Part shown: piece after piece, positions 50,546 through 60,208 of the stretch | Numbering within the stretch: the stretch's first letter is position 1 | Layout: each line of letters starts with the position of its first letter | DNA from: Leifsonia soli | Lineage (GTDB): Bacteria > Actinomycetota > Actinomycetes > Actinomycetales > Microbacteriaceae | Reading direction: 5' to 3' | Length of the DNA stretch: 64,000 nt | NCBI RefSeq assembly: GCF_013408745.1 | Contig: NZ_JACCBJ010000001.1 | Coordinates: forward strand, 558,001-622,000 | Position numbers and translations under genes: made by a program | Notes under the pieces: model-generated | What the model was told of the DNA's origin: nothing | Database searches by the model: none | The model's input: the letters and a program-made list of their open reading frames with translations, nothing else

Positions 50546-51801
50546 CAGGCGCCTCCCGCCGACCGCGTCGGCTCCGCGCGCTCCGTGCGGCGGCCCAGCA
50601 CATCCCGGATCCGCACCTTGCTGGAGTACTCGATCGACCCGTACCGGAACAGCCGGACTGCGATGCGCAGCACGACCACCGAGAGCACGAACAGCTCGAC
50701 GATGATGATGATCGCCTGCCACAGCGGCAGCGACCCGAACGCGTTGAGGATCAGCGCCGTGATCGGCGCGGTGTACGGGAAGTACGCGAGCAGCTGCACG
50801 ATCGGCGAGTTGGGGGAGCTGATGGCGAAGCCGGAGGCGTACAGGGGGATGACGACGGCGAAGATCACGACGGAGAACACCGGCGCCGCATCCTTCGCCG
50901 TCGGCATCACCGCTCCGACCGCGACCAGCGTCCCGGTGAACAGGGCGAAACCGCCGATCAGGATCAGCGCACCGACGATCATCTTCTGCGGATCGAACAC
51001 CAGCCCGCTCAGGTCGAAGTTCGGCAGCTGCAGCTGGTCGCGGAAGAACAGGTACCCGATGAGCATCGGCAGCGCGAACACCGCCAATTGGATGATGCCG
51101 ATCGCGAAGAGGGAGATGACCTTGCCGAGCAGCAGGTTCGTCGGGTTGATCGTGGTCAGGATCATCTCCGTGACGCGGTTCTCCTTCTCCTCGAGCGTCG
51201 AGTTCAGCATCTGGTTGCCGAGGAACACGATGACGATGAAGAAGGCGGCGAGGAACACGAGGGCCGGCAGGATCGCCTCGAAGCCGGGCGCGCGCTTGCC
51301 GTCGGCGAACGTCGTGGTCGAGGTCTTCACGTCACCGCGGAGCACCGCGACATCCGTCGGGCTGTCCAGCTTCTGCTCGACGCTCGCCGACAGGAGCGAC
51401 TCCGCGACGGCCGAGTACTTGCTGTTCTGGAACACGCCGGAGTCCTCGCCGTACACGCGGACGGTCTGCTTCGCGGGATCGGCCGGGTACGCGAAGTAGG
51501 CCGGCGTCCCGCCGATCTGGACCTCCTCGACGCCCTCCGCCTCCGACGTGATCCGCGTGCCGCCGTACTCCTTGGCGATGGTCGCGTCGATCAGACCGGA
51601 GTCGTCGGTATAGAGGAACTCGAAGCGGGAGTTCTTCTGCTGGTCGGCGGTGTTCGCGGTCGACACGTTCGACGCGATGATCAGGCCGCCGAGGCCGAAC
51701 ACCAGGATCGGGATGATGAGGGTGATCGCCCAGAACCGCCGCTTCGTGATGGTGCGGCGGAACTCGAACGAGATGACGGTGCTCAGGTTGTGGCGGGCCA
51801 T
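50545..51801 (-). CDS. ABC-2 transporter permease (NatB type)
   Basis: 418 residues. One helix near residue 30, a large outside loop (about 50-175) and a C-terminal set of five to six helices (FEAILPALVFLAAFFIVIVFLG onward), the NatB/YhaP arrangement. The LEEKENRVTEMILTTINPTNLLLGKVI segment is the family's coupling helix region. Likely an exporter of ions, lipids or peptides together with the ATPase encoded 3 bases upstream. Confidence 0.92.
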   Translation of the reverse strand: MARHNLSTVISFEFRRTITKRRFWAITLIIPILVFGLGGLIIASNVSTANTADQQKNSRFEFLYTDDSGLIDATIAKEYGGTRITSEAEGVEEVQIGGTPAYFAYPADPAKQTVRVYGEDSGVFQNSKYSAVAESLLSASVEQKLDSPTDVAVLRGDVKTSTTTFADGKRAPGFEAILPALVFLAAFFIVIVFLGNQMLNSTLEEKENRVTEMILTTINPTNLLLGKVISLFAIGIIQLAVFALPMLIGYLFFRDQLQLPNFDLSGLVFDPQKMIVGALILIGGFALFTGTLVAVGAVMPTAKDAAPVFSVVIFAVVIPLYASGFAISSPNSPIVQLLAYFPYTAPITALILNAFGSLPLWQAIIIIVELFVLSVVVLRIAVRLFRYGSIEYSSKVRIRDVLGRRTERAEPTRSAGGA

Positions 51802-51804
51802 GGC

Positions 51805-52740
51805 TCAGTCCTCCTCCCGGCTCTCGGCGCCGTAGACCTCGACGAAGATGTCGTCGAGCGACTTCCGGGTGGGCGAGAAGCGGGAGACCGGGACGCCCGC
51901 ATCCACCAGTCCGCGCAGGATGGCGGACGGGTCGGCGCCCTCTGCGGCTTCCAGCTCGGCGTGCCCGGCCTCGTCCGACAGGATGCGGTAGGCGGCGGAG
52001 TCGGGGAGGCGACCGCCGTCGTGGTCGACCTGGACGATCGTTCCGCCGAACTGCTCCTGCACCTCCTCGACCGTGCCGTACGCGCGGGCGACGCCGTCCT
52101 TCAGGAGGATGACGCGGTCGCACAAGCGCTCCACCTCCTCCATCTGGTGGGTCACCATCATGACGGTGGAGCCTGCGCGCTTCTGGTCGTCGATGATGTC
52201 CATCAGCAGGCGCCGGTTGACCGGGTCGAAACCCTTCGTCGGCTCGTCGAGGATGAGCAGCTCCGGCTCGTTCATGATCGTCACGCCCAGCTGCACCTTC
52301 TGCTGCTGGCCGCCGGAGAGCTTGTCGAGCCGCACCTTCTCCTTCTCGCCGATGCCGACGCGTTCGAGATACTCGCGCGACCACCGCCTGGCCTGTTCGG
52401 CGCCGAGGCCCTTGAGGCGCCCGAAATACACCATCACGTCGATGACGGACTCCTTCTTGTAGAGTCCGCGTTCCTCCGGCAGGTAGCCGAGGCGTTCACC
52501 CGCCTCCGGGCTGAACGGCCGGCCGTCGATGTGCAGGACGCCCGCCGTCGGCTGGTAGATGCCGAGCAGTGCCCGGATCGTGGTGGTCTTGCCCGAGCCG
52601 TTGCTGCCGAGGAACCCGAAGGTCTCGCCGCGGCGGATGTCGAAGGACAGATCGCGGATCACCGTCGTGCGCCCGAAGTCCATCCGGAAGTTCGCGATGT
52701 GGACCAACGGCTCCGTCGTCGTGGGGGTCTGTTCGCTCAT
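51805..52740 (-). CDS. ABC transporter ATP-binding protein (NatA type)
   Basis: 311 residues. Walker A GSNGSGKTTT, signature LSGGQQQKVQLGV, Walker B LLILDEPTKGFDP and the H-loop MMVTHQMEEV are complete. The C-terminal 80 residues form the extra domain common in NatA/YhaQ-type proteins. It is downstream of the inositol-phosphatase-family gene by 10 bases and upstream of its permease, so all four minus-strand genes 49565-53566 form one operon. Confidence 0.94.
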   Translation of the reverse strand: MSEQTPTTTEPLVHIANFRMDFGRTTVIRDLSFDIRRGETFGFLGSNGSGKTTTIRALLGIYQPTAGVLHIDGRPFSPEAGERLGYLPEERGLYKKESVIDVMVYFGRLKGLGAEQARRWSREYLERVGIGEKEKVRLDKLSGGQQQKVQLGVTIMNEPELLILDEPTKGFDPVNRRLLMDIIDDQKRAGSTVMMVTHQMEEVERLCDRVILLKDGVARAYGTVEEVQEQFGGTIVQVDHDGGRLPDSAAYRILSDEAGHAELEAAEGADPSAILRGLVDAGVPVSRFSPTRKSLDDIFVEVYGAESREED

Positions 52741-52750
52741 CGAAGCCAGC

Positions 52751-53566
52751 CTAGGGGAGCGGCCCGGCGTCGGCGAGGGCCTCCAGCAGGGCGGGGTGGA
52801 GCAGTCTGTTGGAGGCGAGCGACGACCCGTTGCCCGGGCCGGGCGTGCCGTCCACCGAGGTGAACGAGCCGCCGGCCTCCTCCACGATCGGGATGAGGGC
52901 GGCGAGATCGTAGGTCTTCACGCCGAACTCGGCCACCGCATCCACCAGCCCCTCGGCGAGCAGCATGTACGACCACATGTCGCCGTACGCCCGGTCGCGC
53001 CAGATGCGGCGGGTGAGCGCGATCAGCCGGTCGAGGTAGCCCGCCTCGTCCCACTGCGCGATGCTCTGGAAGCTGAGGGAGGCGTGCTCCAGGTCGGCGA
53101 CACCGGAGACGCGGATGCGGCGCGGCTCGGCGCCGGGCGCATCCGTCGTCCACGCTCCGCCGCCGGCCACGGCCCACCAGCGGCGGCCGAGGGCGGGGGA
53201 GCTGACCACGCCGACGCGGGGGACGCCGTCGACCGCGAGGGCGATGAGCGTTCCCCAGACCGGCACGCCGCGCAGGTAGTTCGCGGTGCCGTCGATGGGG
53301 TCCACGATCCACTGGCGGGCGGTGTCGCCCTCCGTGCCGTACTCCTCGCCGAGGATGCCGTCTTCCGGGCGCTCGGCGGCGATGGTCTCGCGGATGGCGC
53401 GCTCCACCGCCAGATCCGCCTCCGTGACCGGCGACCGGTCGGGCTTCGTCTCGACGTGCAGGTCGCGGTCGCGGAAGTGCGTCAGTGAGATGCGATCCGC
53501 CTCCTCTGCGAGCCGGAGGGCGAGGTCGAGATCGGCGGCGAGGGCGGGGGATGCGGTGTCAGGCAC
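52751..53566 (-). CDS. Inositol-monophosphatase-family phosphatase (HisN-like)
   Basis: 271 residues. The metal-binding motifs are intact: EEYGTEG, WIVDPIDGTANYLRG and YGDMWSYMLLAEGLVDAVAE. The SPVTEADLAVERAIRE segment and the order of motifs match the actinobacterial histidinol-phosphate phosphatase HisN/CysQ branch as well as inositol monophosphatases. The substrate is therefore not certain. It is the first gene of a four-gene operon with an ABC transporter. Confidence 0.92.
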   Translation of the reverse strand: MPDTASPALAADLDLALRLAEEADRISLTHFRDRDLHVETKPDRSPVTEADLAVERAIRETIAAERPEDGILGEEYGTEGDTARQWIVDPIDGTANYLRGVPVWGTLIALAVDGVPRVGVVSSPALGRRWWAVAGGGAWTTDAPGAEPRRIRVSGVADLEHASLSFQSIAQWDEAGYLDRLIALTRRIWRDRAYGDMWSYMLLAEGLVDAVAEFGVKTYDLAALIPIVEEAGGSFTSVDGTPGPGNGSSLASNRLLHPALLEALADAGPLP

Positions 53567-53625
53567 GATCCGAGCCTAGCGTCGCGCCCTTGGCAGGTGA
53601 CCTGCCCGCGGGTAGGAGTGGACGC

Positions 53626-53982
53626 ATGAGGAAGATCGTGTACGCGGGCTCGACGTTCTATACCGGAGATGCGCTCGCGGAAGCGCTGCTGGACTATGCG
53701 CGGGCGCTGGCCCGGCACGGCATCGCCGACACGATCTTCGTGCCGGGGCGCACGATGCAGGGGGAGACCGACGAGGTCGAGCTCCTCCTCGGGCCGGCCA
53801 GCCAGATCGTGAGCGAGCCGGTCGAGCTGGTCGGGGAGGAGATCGACGACGACGAGCTCCTGTCGCAGCTGCGCACCCTGACCGCGCAGCTGGCGCCGCA
53901 CAAGTCGGCGGCCGAGCCCGCCGACGGCTCCAGCGGCTCCGACGACGAGGGGGAGCGCCGGACCTTCGACGACATGCTCTGA
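53626..53982 (+). CDS. Conserved hypothetical protein
   Basis: 118 residues from ATG 53626. The first 75 residues form a mixed alpha/beta unit (KIVYAGSTFYTGDALAEALLDYARALARHGIADTIFVPG) and the last 35 are acidic and disordered, ending in RRTFDDML. No family, signal peptide or membrane segment is recognised. It stands between a divergent phosphatase gene and an AI-2E family gene on the same strand. Confidence 0.75.
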   Translation: MRKIVYAGSTFYTGDALAEALLDYARALARHGIADTIFVPGRTMQGETDEVELLLGPASQIVSEPVELVGEEIDDDELLSQLRTLTAQLAPHKSAAEPADGSSGSDDEGERRTFDDML

Positions 53983-54079
53983 CGCGCGCTGCCGGACGTT
54001 CTGCGCTCGGCGGAGCTTGTTGGCCGGTGCCTGCTCCCAATACGCTCGCGGTAGCCCTGCGGGGCGGAGCGGAGGCACC

Positions 54080-55177
54080 ATGCGTTTCATCCGGAGACCC
54101 GTGAGCGCGCGCGAGCGCGTCGCCGCCCCGGAGCCGCTGCTGCGGCGCAGCCCCTTCCTGTTCGGCTACCTCATCGCCCTCGGCGCGATCGGCGCGGTCG
54201 CGACGGGCTACATGCTGTACGGGCTGCGCTCCATCATCTTCTCCGTCTTCCTCGCGATGTTCGCGACGGTCGGCCTCGACCCGCTGATCCGCTGGTTCCA
54301 GCGGAGGGGGATGCCGCGCGTCTGGGCGATCGTGACCGTCATCCTGATCATCGTCGCCGTGCTGGTCGCGATCATCTGGGTCGTGGTCCCGCTCATCGTG
54401 CAGCAGATCTCGTTCCTCGCGACGGCCGTTCCGCAGGAGATCACCAAGCTGCGGGCGGAGGGCTGGTTCGACACCGTCAACCAGGCCAGCAACGGCGTGG
54501 TCGGGCAGATCGTCGGCTGGATCTCGGAGCAGGTGCAGAACCCGCAGACCTGGGCCACCATCGGCAACGGGCTCGTCGGGTTCGGCCTGTCGGTGCTGAA
54601 CGCGGTGACGACCGGATTCTTCATCGCCATCCTCACCATCTACTTCATCGCCTCGTACGACTCCACCAAGCAGGCCGCCTACCGTCTGGTGAGCCGTTCC
54701 CACCGCGACCGGTTCGAGAGCTACGCCGAGCGCATCCTGCAGAACTTCGGCAAGTACCTGAGCGGGATGGTGGTGCTGGCGTTCTGCAACTCGGTCTTCA
54801 GCCTCATCCTGCTTCTCGTCACCGGGGTGCCCGGCGCCTTCCTCATCGCGCTCGCCGCGTTCTTCATCACGCTCATCCCGCTCATCGGGACGGTGCTGAC
54901 GACGGCGGTCATGTCGGTGCTGGCGTTCATCCACTCGCCGGTCAGCGGCGTCGTCGTGCTCCTGCTGATGCTGGTCTACATGCAGGTGGAGGCGTACATC
55001 CTCACACCGCGGGTGATGGGGAAGGCGGTGCAGGTGCCCGGATCGGTCGTCCTGATCTCCGCGCTCGCCGGCTCCACCCTGTTCGGCCTGCCCGGGGCGC
55101 TCGTCGCGATCCCGATCTCGGCGGGCATCATCCTCATCATCAAAGAGGTCGTGATGCCCCGGAAAGAGCTCCGCTGA
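54080..55177 (+). CDS. AI-2E family (UPF0118) membrane transporter
   Basis: 365 residues; GGAGG (54071-54075) lies four bases before the ATG. Eight membrane segments with the family's central region and the conserved end QVEAYILTPRVMGKAVQVPGSVVLISALAGSTLFGLPGALVAIPISAG (residues about 300-347). Members include the TqsA autoinducer-2 exporter and sodium/proton antiporters; which applies here is open. Confidence 0.92.
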   Translation: MRFIRRPVSARERVAAPEPLLRRSPFLFGYLIALGAIGAVATGYMLYGLRSIIFSVFLAMFATVGLDPLIRWFQRRGMPRVWAIVTVILIIVAVLVAIIWVVVPLIVQQISFLATAVPQEITKLRAEGWFDTVNQASNGVVGQIVGWISEQVQNPQTWATIGNGLVGFGLSVLNAVTTGFFIAILTIYFIASYDSTKQAAYRLVSRSHRDRFESYAERILQNFGKYLSGMVVLAFCNSVFSLILLLVTGVPGAFLIALAAFFITLIPLIGTVLTTAVMSVLAFIHSPVSGVVVLLLMLVYMQVEAYILTPRVMGKAVQVPGSVVLISALAGSTLFGLPGALVAIPISAGIILIIKEVVMPRKELR

Positions 55178-55193
55178 GCCGAGCGATCCTCGA

Positions 55194-55224
55194 TTGGCGG
55201 GAACCGCGAAACGGATGCTAATGT
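55194..55224 (+). promoter_or_regulatory. Candidate promoter of tRNA-Lys
   Basis: TTGGCG (55194-55199) is followed by TAATGT (55219-55224), 30 bases before the tRNA. The spacer of 19 is long; GCTAAT two bases upstream would give 17. Confidence 0.4.
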
Positions 55225-55254
55225 TGAGCCTCGGTTCGGGAAACCGGATCGGAT

Positions 55255-55330
55255 GCGCCTCTAGCTCAATCGGCAGAGCAATTGACTCTTAATCAATGGG
55301 TTCAGGGTTCAAGTCCCTGGGGGCGCACCA
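55255..55330 (+). tRNA. tRNA-Lys (CTT)
   Basis: Acceptor GCGCCTC with GGGGCGC, anticodon arm ATTGA-CTCTTAA-TCAAT with anticodon CTT, T arm CAGGG-TTCAAGT-CCCTG, and an encoded CCA (55328-55330). Confidence 0.96.
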
Positions 55331-55346
55331 ACACCGCAGGTGGCGA

Positions 55347-55390
55347 GAAGCTCCCGATCCCATGGAAACACTGGGATCGGGGGCTTCTTC
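55347..55390 (+). terminator. Terminator of tRNA-Lys
   Basis: 16-nt arms (55347-55362 and 55372-55387) with one G-T pair and a 9-base loop, followed by ttcgttt. Confidence 0.85.
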
Positions 55391-55845
55391 GTTTCCGGCG
55401 GTTCGTCCCGCAATGGGGTCGAGCACTTCCTCGGCTGGGTTGCTCAGCCGAGCGGCCTCAGCGGCGGGAAGAATCTGCGGGTCTTCTGGAATTCCGTCCC
55501 TCATAACGAGAACGAGGCCTCTGCCGACGACAAGAACTGGGCCGCGCGCGAACCGGACCCTGACGCGCCATAACACTAACGGGCAGGCGGTAGCGACGCG
55601 GAGCGTCCAGCCGAGCTTCGCGATGGCGCGATAAGGCTGAAGTGGTTTCAGCGGACACGGTGGCATTTCGCCTGCTGTTCAGAGCGTCTTGGGTCTCCAA
55701 CCGGCCAGGTACTTGTCCGCTAGCAGGAACTACCCGGCGCCGTCATCTCCCGGGCCTACGGGCTGCGGGACCATACACTGAAAGCTGAGGGCGCGGCGGA
55801 GCGTCTCGGCGGCAATGCCGACAATCGACCAGGGGAGGGCGCCGC
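55391..55845. other. Gene-poor region between tRNA-Lys and the RNA-repair genes
   Basis: About 455 bases. Short open frames exist on both strands (for example to 55573 on the plus strand) but none has a recognisable product, and stops appear in all frames near 55570-55700. GGGGAGGG at its right end is the ribosome binding site of the Hen1 gene. It could be a decayed gene or an island junction; no tRNA-derived att repeat was found in it. Confidence 0.5.
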
Positions 55846-57261
55846 GTGCTGCTGACCGTCACCTACCGCGGCTCTGAACCCGGTGACCTCGGGTTCTTGC
55901 TGCACAAGCATCCTGACCGGGTGCATGACTTCGAGCTGCCTGTCGGGCATGCGCATGTTTTCTATCCGGAGCTCGATGACGAGCACTGCACGGCCGCTTT
56001 GATGCTGGAGGTCGACCCGATCGAACTGGTCCGCAGCAAGCGGTTCCGTGGTGATGCTGGGACGCTCGGGCACTACGTCAACGATCGCCCGTACGCGTCC
56101 GGGTCGATGCTCGCCGTTGCGCTCGGGTCGGTGTTCCGCACGGCGATGACCGGCCGTTGCGACGCGCGTCCGGAGCTCGCCGCCTCCCCGCTGGAGGTGG
56201 AGATCGGGCTGCACGCGGTACCGCTCCGCGGTGGTGACGACCTTCCCGAGCGACTCTTCGTGCCGCTCGGCCTGTCCGTGGAGCAGTCGGAGACGCTGCT
56301 CGATGGCGAGTATCCCGAATGGGGGCGGTCGCAGTACGCGAACATCACCCTCCGTGGCACAACGCTCCTCGGGGAGGTGCTCCGGCAGCTCTATGTGCTG
56401 CTCCCGGTGCTCGACGACGCCAAGCACTACTGGGTCGCGGACGCCGAGGTCGACAAGCTGCTGCGCGCAGGCGAAGGGTGGCTGGCCCAGCACCCGGAGC
56501 GGGATCTCATCTCCAAGCGCTACCTCGCCCACCAGCGCGAGTATGTCGTCGCGGCGACCGCGCGGCTCGCCGAGCTCGATCAGAGTCCCGGACCGGCGGA
56601 CACGGCGACCGACAGCGCTTCCGGCGCCGATGGGGGCGAAGACACGAACCGGCCGCTCAACCGGCTGCGCGGCGACGCGGTGCTGGCGGCGCTCCAGGAT
56701 GTCGGTGCGCGAACCGTCGCGGATGTCGGGTGCGGACCCGGCGCACTGCTCTCCCGGCTGGTGGTCGACCCGCGGTTCACCCGGATCGTCGGAACCGACG
56801 TCTCACCCGCGGCGCTCGAGACGGCGGCGCGACGCCTCGACCTCGCCGAGCGCAGCGATGCCCAGCGGGAGCGCATCCAGCTGCACCCGTCGTCCGTCAC
56901 GTACCAGGACGACCGGATCGCGGGACTCGACGCGATCGTGTTGATGGAGGTCATCGAGCACGTCGAGCCCGAGCGTCTCGACGCCCTCGCGCGTTCGGTG
57001 TTCGGCCTGGCGACGCCGGCCGCGGTGATCCTGACGACGCCGAACGCCGAGTACAACTCCCTCTACCCGACTCTCGCTGCCGGGGAGTTCCGGCATCCTG
57101 ATCACCGGTTCGAGTGGACCAGGGCGGAGCTGGCCGGATGGGCCGGCGAGGTCGCCGATCGATACGGCTATCGAGTGGAGTTCCGGCCGGTCGGAGTGCC
57201 GGATGCCGTGCTCGGACCGCCGACGCAAATGGCCCTGTTCCGGAAGGAGGCGTCCGCATGA
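55846..57261 (+). CDS. hen1: 3'-terminal RNA ribose 2'-O-methyltransferase Hen1
   Basis: 471 residues, GTG start after GGGGAGGG. The N-terminal 240 residues are the bacterial Hen1-specific domain that stimulates the ligase partner (LLTVTYRGSEPGDLGFLLHKHPDRVHDFEL). The C-terminal half is a methyltransferase: SAM loop VADVGCGPGALL (about 291-301) and the manganese-binding set E368xxE371H372 with a His in FRHPDHRFEW. It methylates the 2'-OH of a broken RNA 3' end before ligation, so that the repaired tRNA resists another cut. It overlaps the pnkp gene by 4 nt (ATGA). Confidence 0.95.
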   Translation: MLLTVTYRGSEPGDLGFLLHKHPDRVHDFELPVGHAHVFYPELDDEHCTAALMLEVDPIELVRSKRFRGDAGTLGHYVNDRPYASGSMLAVALGSVFRTAMTGRCDARPELAASPLEVEIGLHAVPLRGGDDLPERLFVPLGLSVEQSETLLDGEYPEWGRSQYANITLRGTTLLGEVLRQLYVLLPVLDDAKHYWVADAEVDKLLRAGEGWLAQHPERDLISKRYLAHQREYVVAATARLAELDQSPGPADTATDSASGADGGEDTNRPLNRLRGDAVLAALQDVGARTVADVGCGPGALLSRLVVDPRFTRIVGTDVSPAALETAARRLDLAERSDAQRERIQLHPSSVTYQDDRIAGLDAIVLMEVIEHVEPERLDALARSVFGLATPAAVILTTPNAEYNSLYPTLAAGEFRHPDHRFEWTRAELAGWAGEVADRYGYRVEFRPVGVPDAVLGPPTQMALFRKEASA

Positions 57262-59798
57262 CCGAGCTACGCATCCCCGCCACCTCCCTCGTCGTGCTCG
57301 TCGGAGTCAGCGGGTCAGGCAAGTCGACGTTCGCGCGTGAGAAGTTCGGCGCGTGGGAGACACTGTCCAGCGATGCCTTCCGGGGGCTGGTCTCCAACGA
57401 CGAGAACAGTCAGAGCGCGACGGGCGACGCTTTCGAGGCGCTGCGGTTCGTGGCGGCCAAGCGGCTTCGCGCCGGCCTGCTTACCGTGATCGATGCTACG
57501 AACGTCCAGGCCACGGCGCGCAAGAGCATGGTCGCACTGGCCAAGGAGCACGACGTGCTGCCCGTCGCGATCGTTCTCGACGTTCCGGAGCGCGTCGCCG
57601 TCGAGCGCACGGAGGCCCGTGACGATCGGGGCTTCGGTGCGGAGGTCATCCGTCGCCAGTCGAAGCAGCTCCGCAGCGGTCTGTCGAGTTTGCGCCGCGA
57701 GGGGTTCCGGACGGTGCATGTCCTCAGCGATCAGGCGGAGGTCGACGCGGCGACGATCGTCCGTACTCGCCTGCTCAACGACCGTGCAGACGACCACGGG
57801 CCGTTCGATGTGATCGGCGACGTGCACGGCTGCCGCTCCGAGCTCGAGACGCTCCTGGCCCGGCTCGGTTACGACATCGCGCGCGACAGCCAGGGCCGGC
57901 CGGTCGACGCCGTCCATCCGGATGGCCGCCGCGCGCTCTTCCTCGGTGACCTGGTCGACCGTGGACCGGACACGCCCGGCGTGCTCCGCCTGGTGATGGG
58001 GATGGTCGCCGCCGGACACGCGATCGCGGTCCCCGGCAACCACGAGGACAAGCTCGCGCGGGCGCTGCACGGCGACAAGGTGACTGTGGCGAACGGGCTG
58101 GAGACCTCCCTCGCGCAGCTCGCAGAGGAGTCGCCGGAGTTCCGCGACGAGGTGCAGGCGTTCTGCCGCCAACTCGTCTCGCACCTGGTGCTCGACGACG
58201 GCCGGCTGGTCGTCTCGCACGCGGGCCTGCCCGAACAGTTTCACGGGAGGGCGTCGGGTCGGGTTCGGGCTTTCGCGCTGTACGGCGACGTCACGGGAGA
58301 GAAGGACGAGTACGGTCTCCCCGTGCGCCTCGACTGGGCCCGCGACTACCGTGGCGCGGCTACCGTCCTCTACGGACACACGCCCGTGCCACGCGCCGAA
58401 TGGGTAAACAACACGATGTGCCTCGACACCGGCTGCGTGTTCGGCGGCGCGCTGACAGCACTGCGCTACCCGGAACGCGAGCTCGTCGCCGTGCCCGCCG
58501 AGCAGGTCTGGAGCGAGCCCGCTCGCCCGTTCGCAGTCGCCGTCGACACCTCCGCCGAGCGCGACGACGACGTCCTCCGGATCGAGGACGTGCTGGAGAC
58601 GCCGATCATCGAGACGCGCACCTCCGGGAAGATCAGGCTGCGCCCGGAGTTCGCCCTCGGGGCTCTCGAGACGATGAGCCGGTGGGCAGTGGACCCGCGC
58701 TGGCTGCTCTACCTGCCGCCGACGATGTCGCCGCCGGGGCCGTCGTCCCGCGACGGGATGCTAGAGCACCCCGACGAGGCGTTCGCGGCGTACCGGAAGA
58801 GCGGTGTCACGCGCCTCATCGCCGAAGAGAAGCACATGGGCTCGCGTGCAGTGACGCTGGTGACGCGCGACGCGACCCGGTTCGGTGCACCCGACGGGTG
58901 GCGAGGCATCGTCCACACCCGCACGGGGCGTCGGTTCTTCCCGTCGGCCGCCGACGAGGACGCGTTGCTGTCCCGCGTGCACGAGGCGGTCTCCCGGGCC
59001 GGGCTCTGGGAGGAGCTGGACACCGACTGGCTGCTGCTGGATGGGGAGATCCTGCCGTGGTCACTGAAGGCCGGTGCACTCATTCGCGAGCAGTACGCCG
59101 CGGTGGGCGCGGCGGCGGCATCCGCGCTGCCCGCCGCCGTGGCGACGCTGGAACGCGCAACCGATCGAGGACTCGACGTCTCGCCGATCCTGGACCGGAC
59201 GCGCCGACGCCAAGGCGACGCGGCCCGGTACGTCGACGCCTACCGCCGCTACGTCCAAAGGACCGACGGCATCGAGGGAGTCCAGCTCGCGCCCTTCCAG
59301 GTGCTGGCCGCAGAGAGCGGCGTGCACGCCGAGAAGGAGCACGCCTGGCACCTCGCGCTGGCCGACCGACTGGTCGCGGCCGACCCGCTGCTGTTCCGCG
59401 AGACCCGGCGACGCGAGATCGACCTCGACGACCCCCTGTCGGTGGAAGCCGCTGTCGACTGGTGGACTGCGCTCACCGAGGCCGGAGGCGAGGGGATGGT
59501 CGTCAAGCCAGCGACCGGCCTCGTGCGGAATGAGCGAGGTCTGGCCCAACCCGGCATCAAGGTGCGGGGCCGCGAATACCTCCGAATCATCTACGGACCG
59601 GATTACACCGAGCCATCGAGCCTGGACCGACTCCGCGAACGCAACGTCGGCCACAAGCGCTCGATGGCACTACGCGAATACGCGCTCGGTCTCGAGTCGC
59701 TTCACCGCTTCGTGGAACACGAGCCGTTGTGGCGGGTACACGAAGCGGTGTTCGCCGTGCTGGCCATGGAGTCAGAACCTGTCGACCCGCGGTTGTGA
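57258..59798 (+). CDS. pnkp: Polynucleotide kinase-phosphatase-ligase
   Basis: 846 residues, matching the three-domain bacterial Pnkp. Kinase (about 1-170): GVSGSGKST with Lys22. Phosphatase of the calcineurin type (about 180-420): IGD188VH190GC, GDLVDRGPDTP, GNHEDK, VVSHAGLPEQ and YGHTPV. Ligase/adenylyltransferase (about 470-846): nucleotide lysine in EEK525HMGSRA, LDGEILPWSLK and GEGMVVKP. It heals 2',3'-cyclic phosphate and 5'-OH ends of RNA and seals them with Hen1. The gene is complete and in one frame. Known substrates elsewhere are tRNAs cut by ribotoxins. Confidence 0.96.
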   Translation: MTELRIPATSLVVLVGVSGSGKSTFAREKFGAWETLSSDAFRGLVSNDENSQSATGDAFEALRFVAAKRLRAGLLTVIDATNVQATARKSMVALAKEHDVLPVAIVLDVPERVAVERTEARDDRGFGAEVIRRQSKQLRSGLSSLRREGFRTVHVLSDQAEVDAATIVRTRLLNDRADDHGPFDVIGDVHGCRSELETLLARLGYDIARDSQGRPVDAVHPDGRRALFLGDLVDRGPDTPGVLRLVMGMVAAGHAIAVPGNHEDKLARALHGDKVTVANGLETSLAQLAEESPEFRDEVQAFCRQLVSHLVLDDGRLVVSHAGLPEQFHGRASGRVRAFALYGDVTGEKDEYGLPVRLDWARDYRGAATVLYGHTPVPRAEWVNNTMCLDTGCVFGGALTALRYPERELVAVPAEQVWSEPARPFAVAVDTSAERDDDVLRIEDVLETPIIETRTSGKIRLRPEFALGALETMSRWAVDPRWLLYLPPTMSPPGPSSRDGMLEHPDEAFAAYRKSGVTRLIAEEKHMGSRAVTLVTRDATRFGAPDGWRGIVHTRTGRRFFPSAADEDALLSRVHEAVSRAGLWEELDTDWLLLDGEILPWSLKAGALIREQYAAVGAAAASALPAAVATLERATDRGLDVSPILDRTRRRQGDAARYVDAYRRYVQRTDGIEGVQLAPFQVLAAESGVHAEKEHAWHLALADRLVAADPLLFRETRRREIDLDDPLSVEAAVDWWTALTEAGGEGMVVKPATGLVRNERGLAQPGIKVRGREYLRIIYGPDYTEPSSLDRLRERNVGHKRSMALREYALGLESLHRFVEHEPLWRVHEAVFAVLAMESEPVDPRL

Positions 59799-59956
59799 GC
59801 GACGCGCCAGATTGATCAGGTAGCGGTCACTGCCGAGCCGGCAGGGCACTGGCCTCCCGAGTAGCGAAAACACATTCACTCTTTCAAACGTGGAGCCGCC
59901 GGGAACGTGCCACTGCCTTGTGTCACAATTCGACTACCCGAGCGAGGAGACATGGC

Positions 59957-60208
59957 GTGGCCAACTTGTTGCGAACAGTCGTCCTGATGTTCAGCGGCGG
60001 TGCGTTCGCGATCGTTGGCGTTCTGCTCTGGCGTCATGCCAAGGGGGCGGCCGAGTCGTTTCGTAAAACGGGTTCGATGGTATTCGGGGACAAGACCGCT
60101 GAAACCGTCTACACGGCGTGGAACGTGAAGTGGGGAGCCGGCGCGAGCGTTGTGATCGGCGCAATCATGTTCATTTCTGGTTTGGTCGCCACCATTCGGC
60201 TTCTGTGA
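59957..60208 (+). CDS. Small two-helix membrane protein
   Basis: 83 residues from GTG 59957; GAGGAG (59944-59949) is seven bases upstream. Two membrane helices (VVLMFSGGAFAIVGVLLW and GAGASVVIGAIMFISGLVATI) flank a short polar loop. No family is recognised. The DNA here is less GC-rich than the flanking core genes. Its stop overlaps the GTG of the next gene, so the pair is probably coupled. Confidence 0.65.
   Translation: MANLLRTVVLMFSGGAFAIVGVLLWRHAKGAAESFRKTGSMVFGDKTAETVYTAWNVKWGAGASVVIGAIMFISGLVATIRLL

Noticed and set aside
55340..55573. A 77-codon gene just after tRNA-Lys
   Set aside because: Its start lies inside the tRNA terminator stem and the product matches nothing I know; kept only as part of the gene-poor region.
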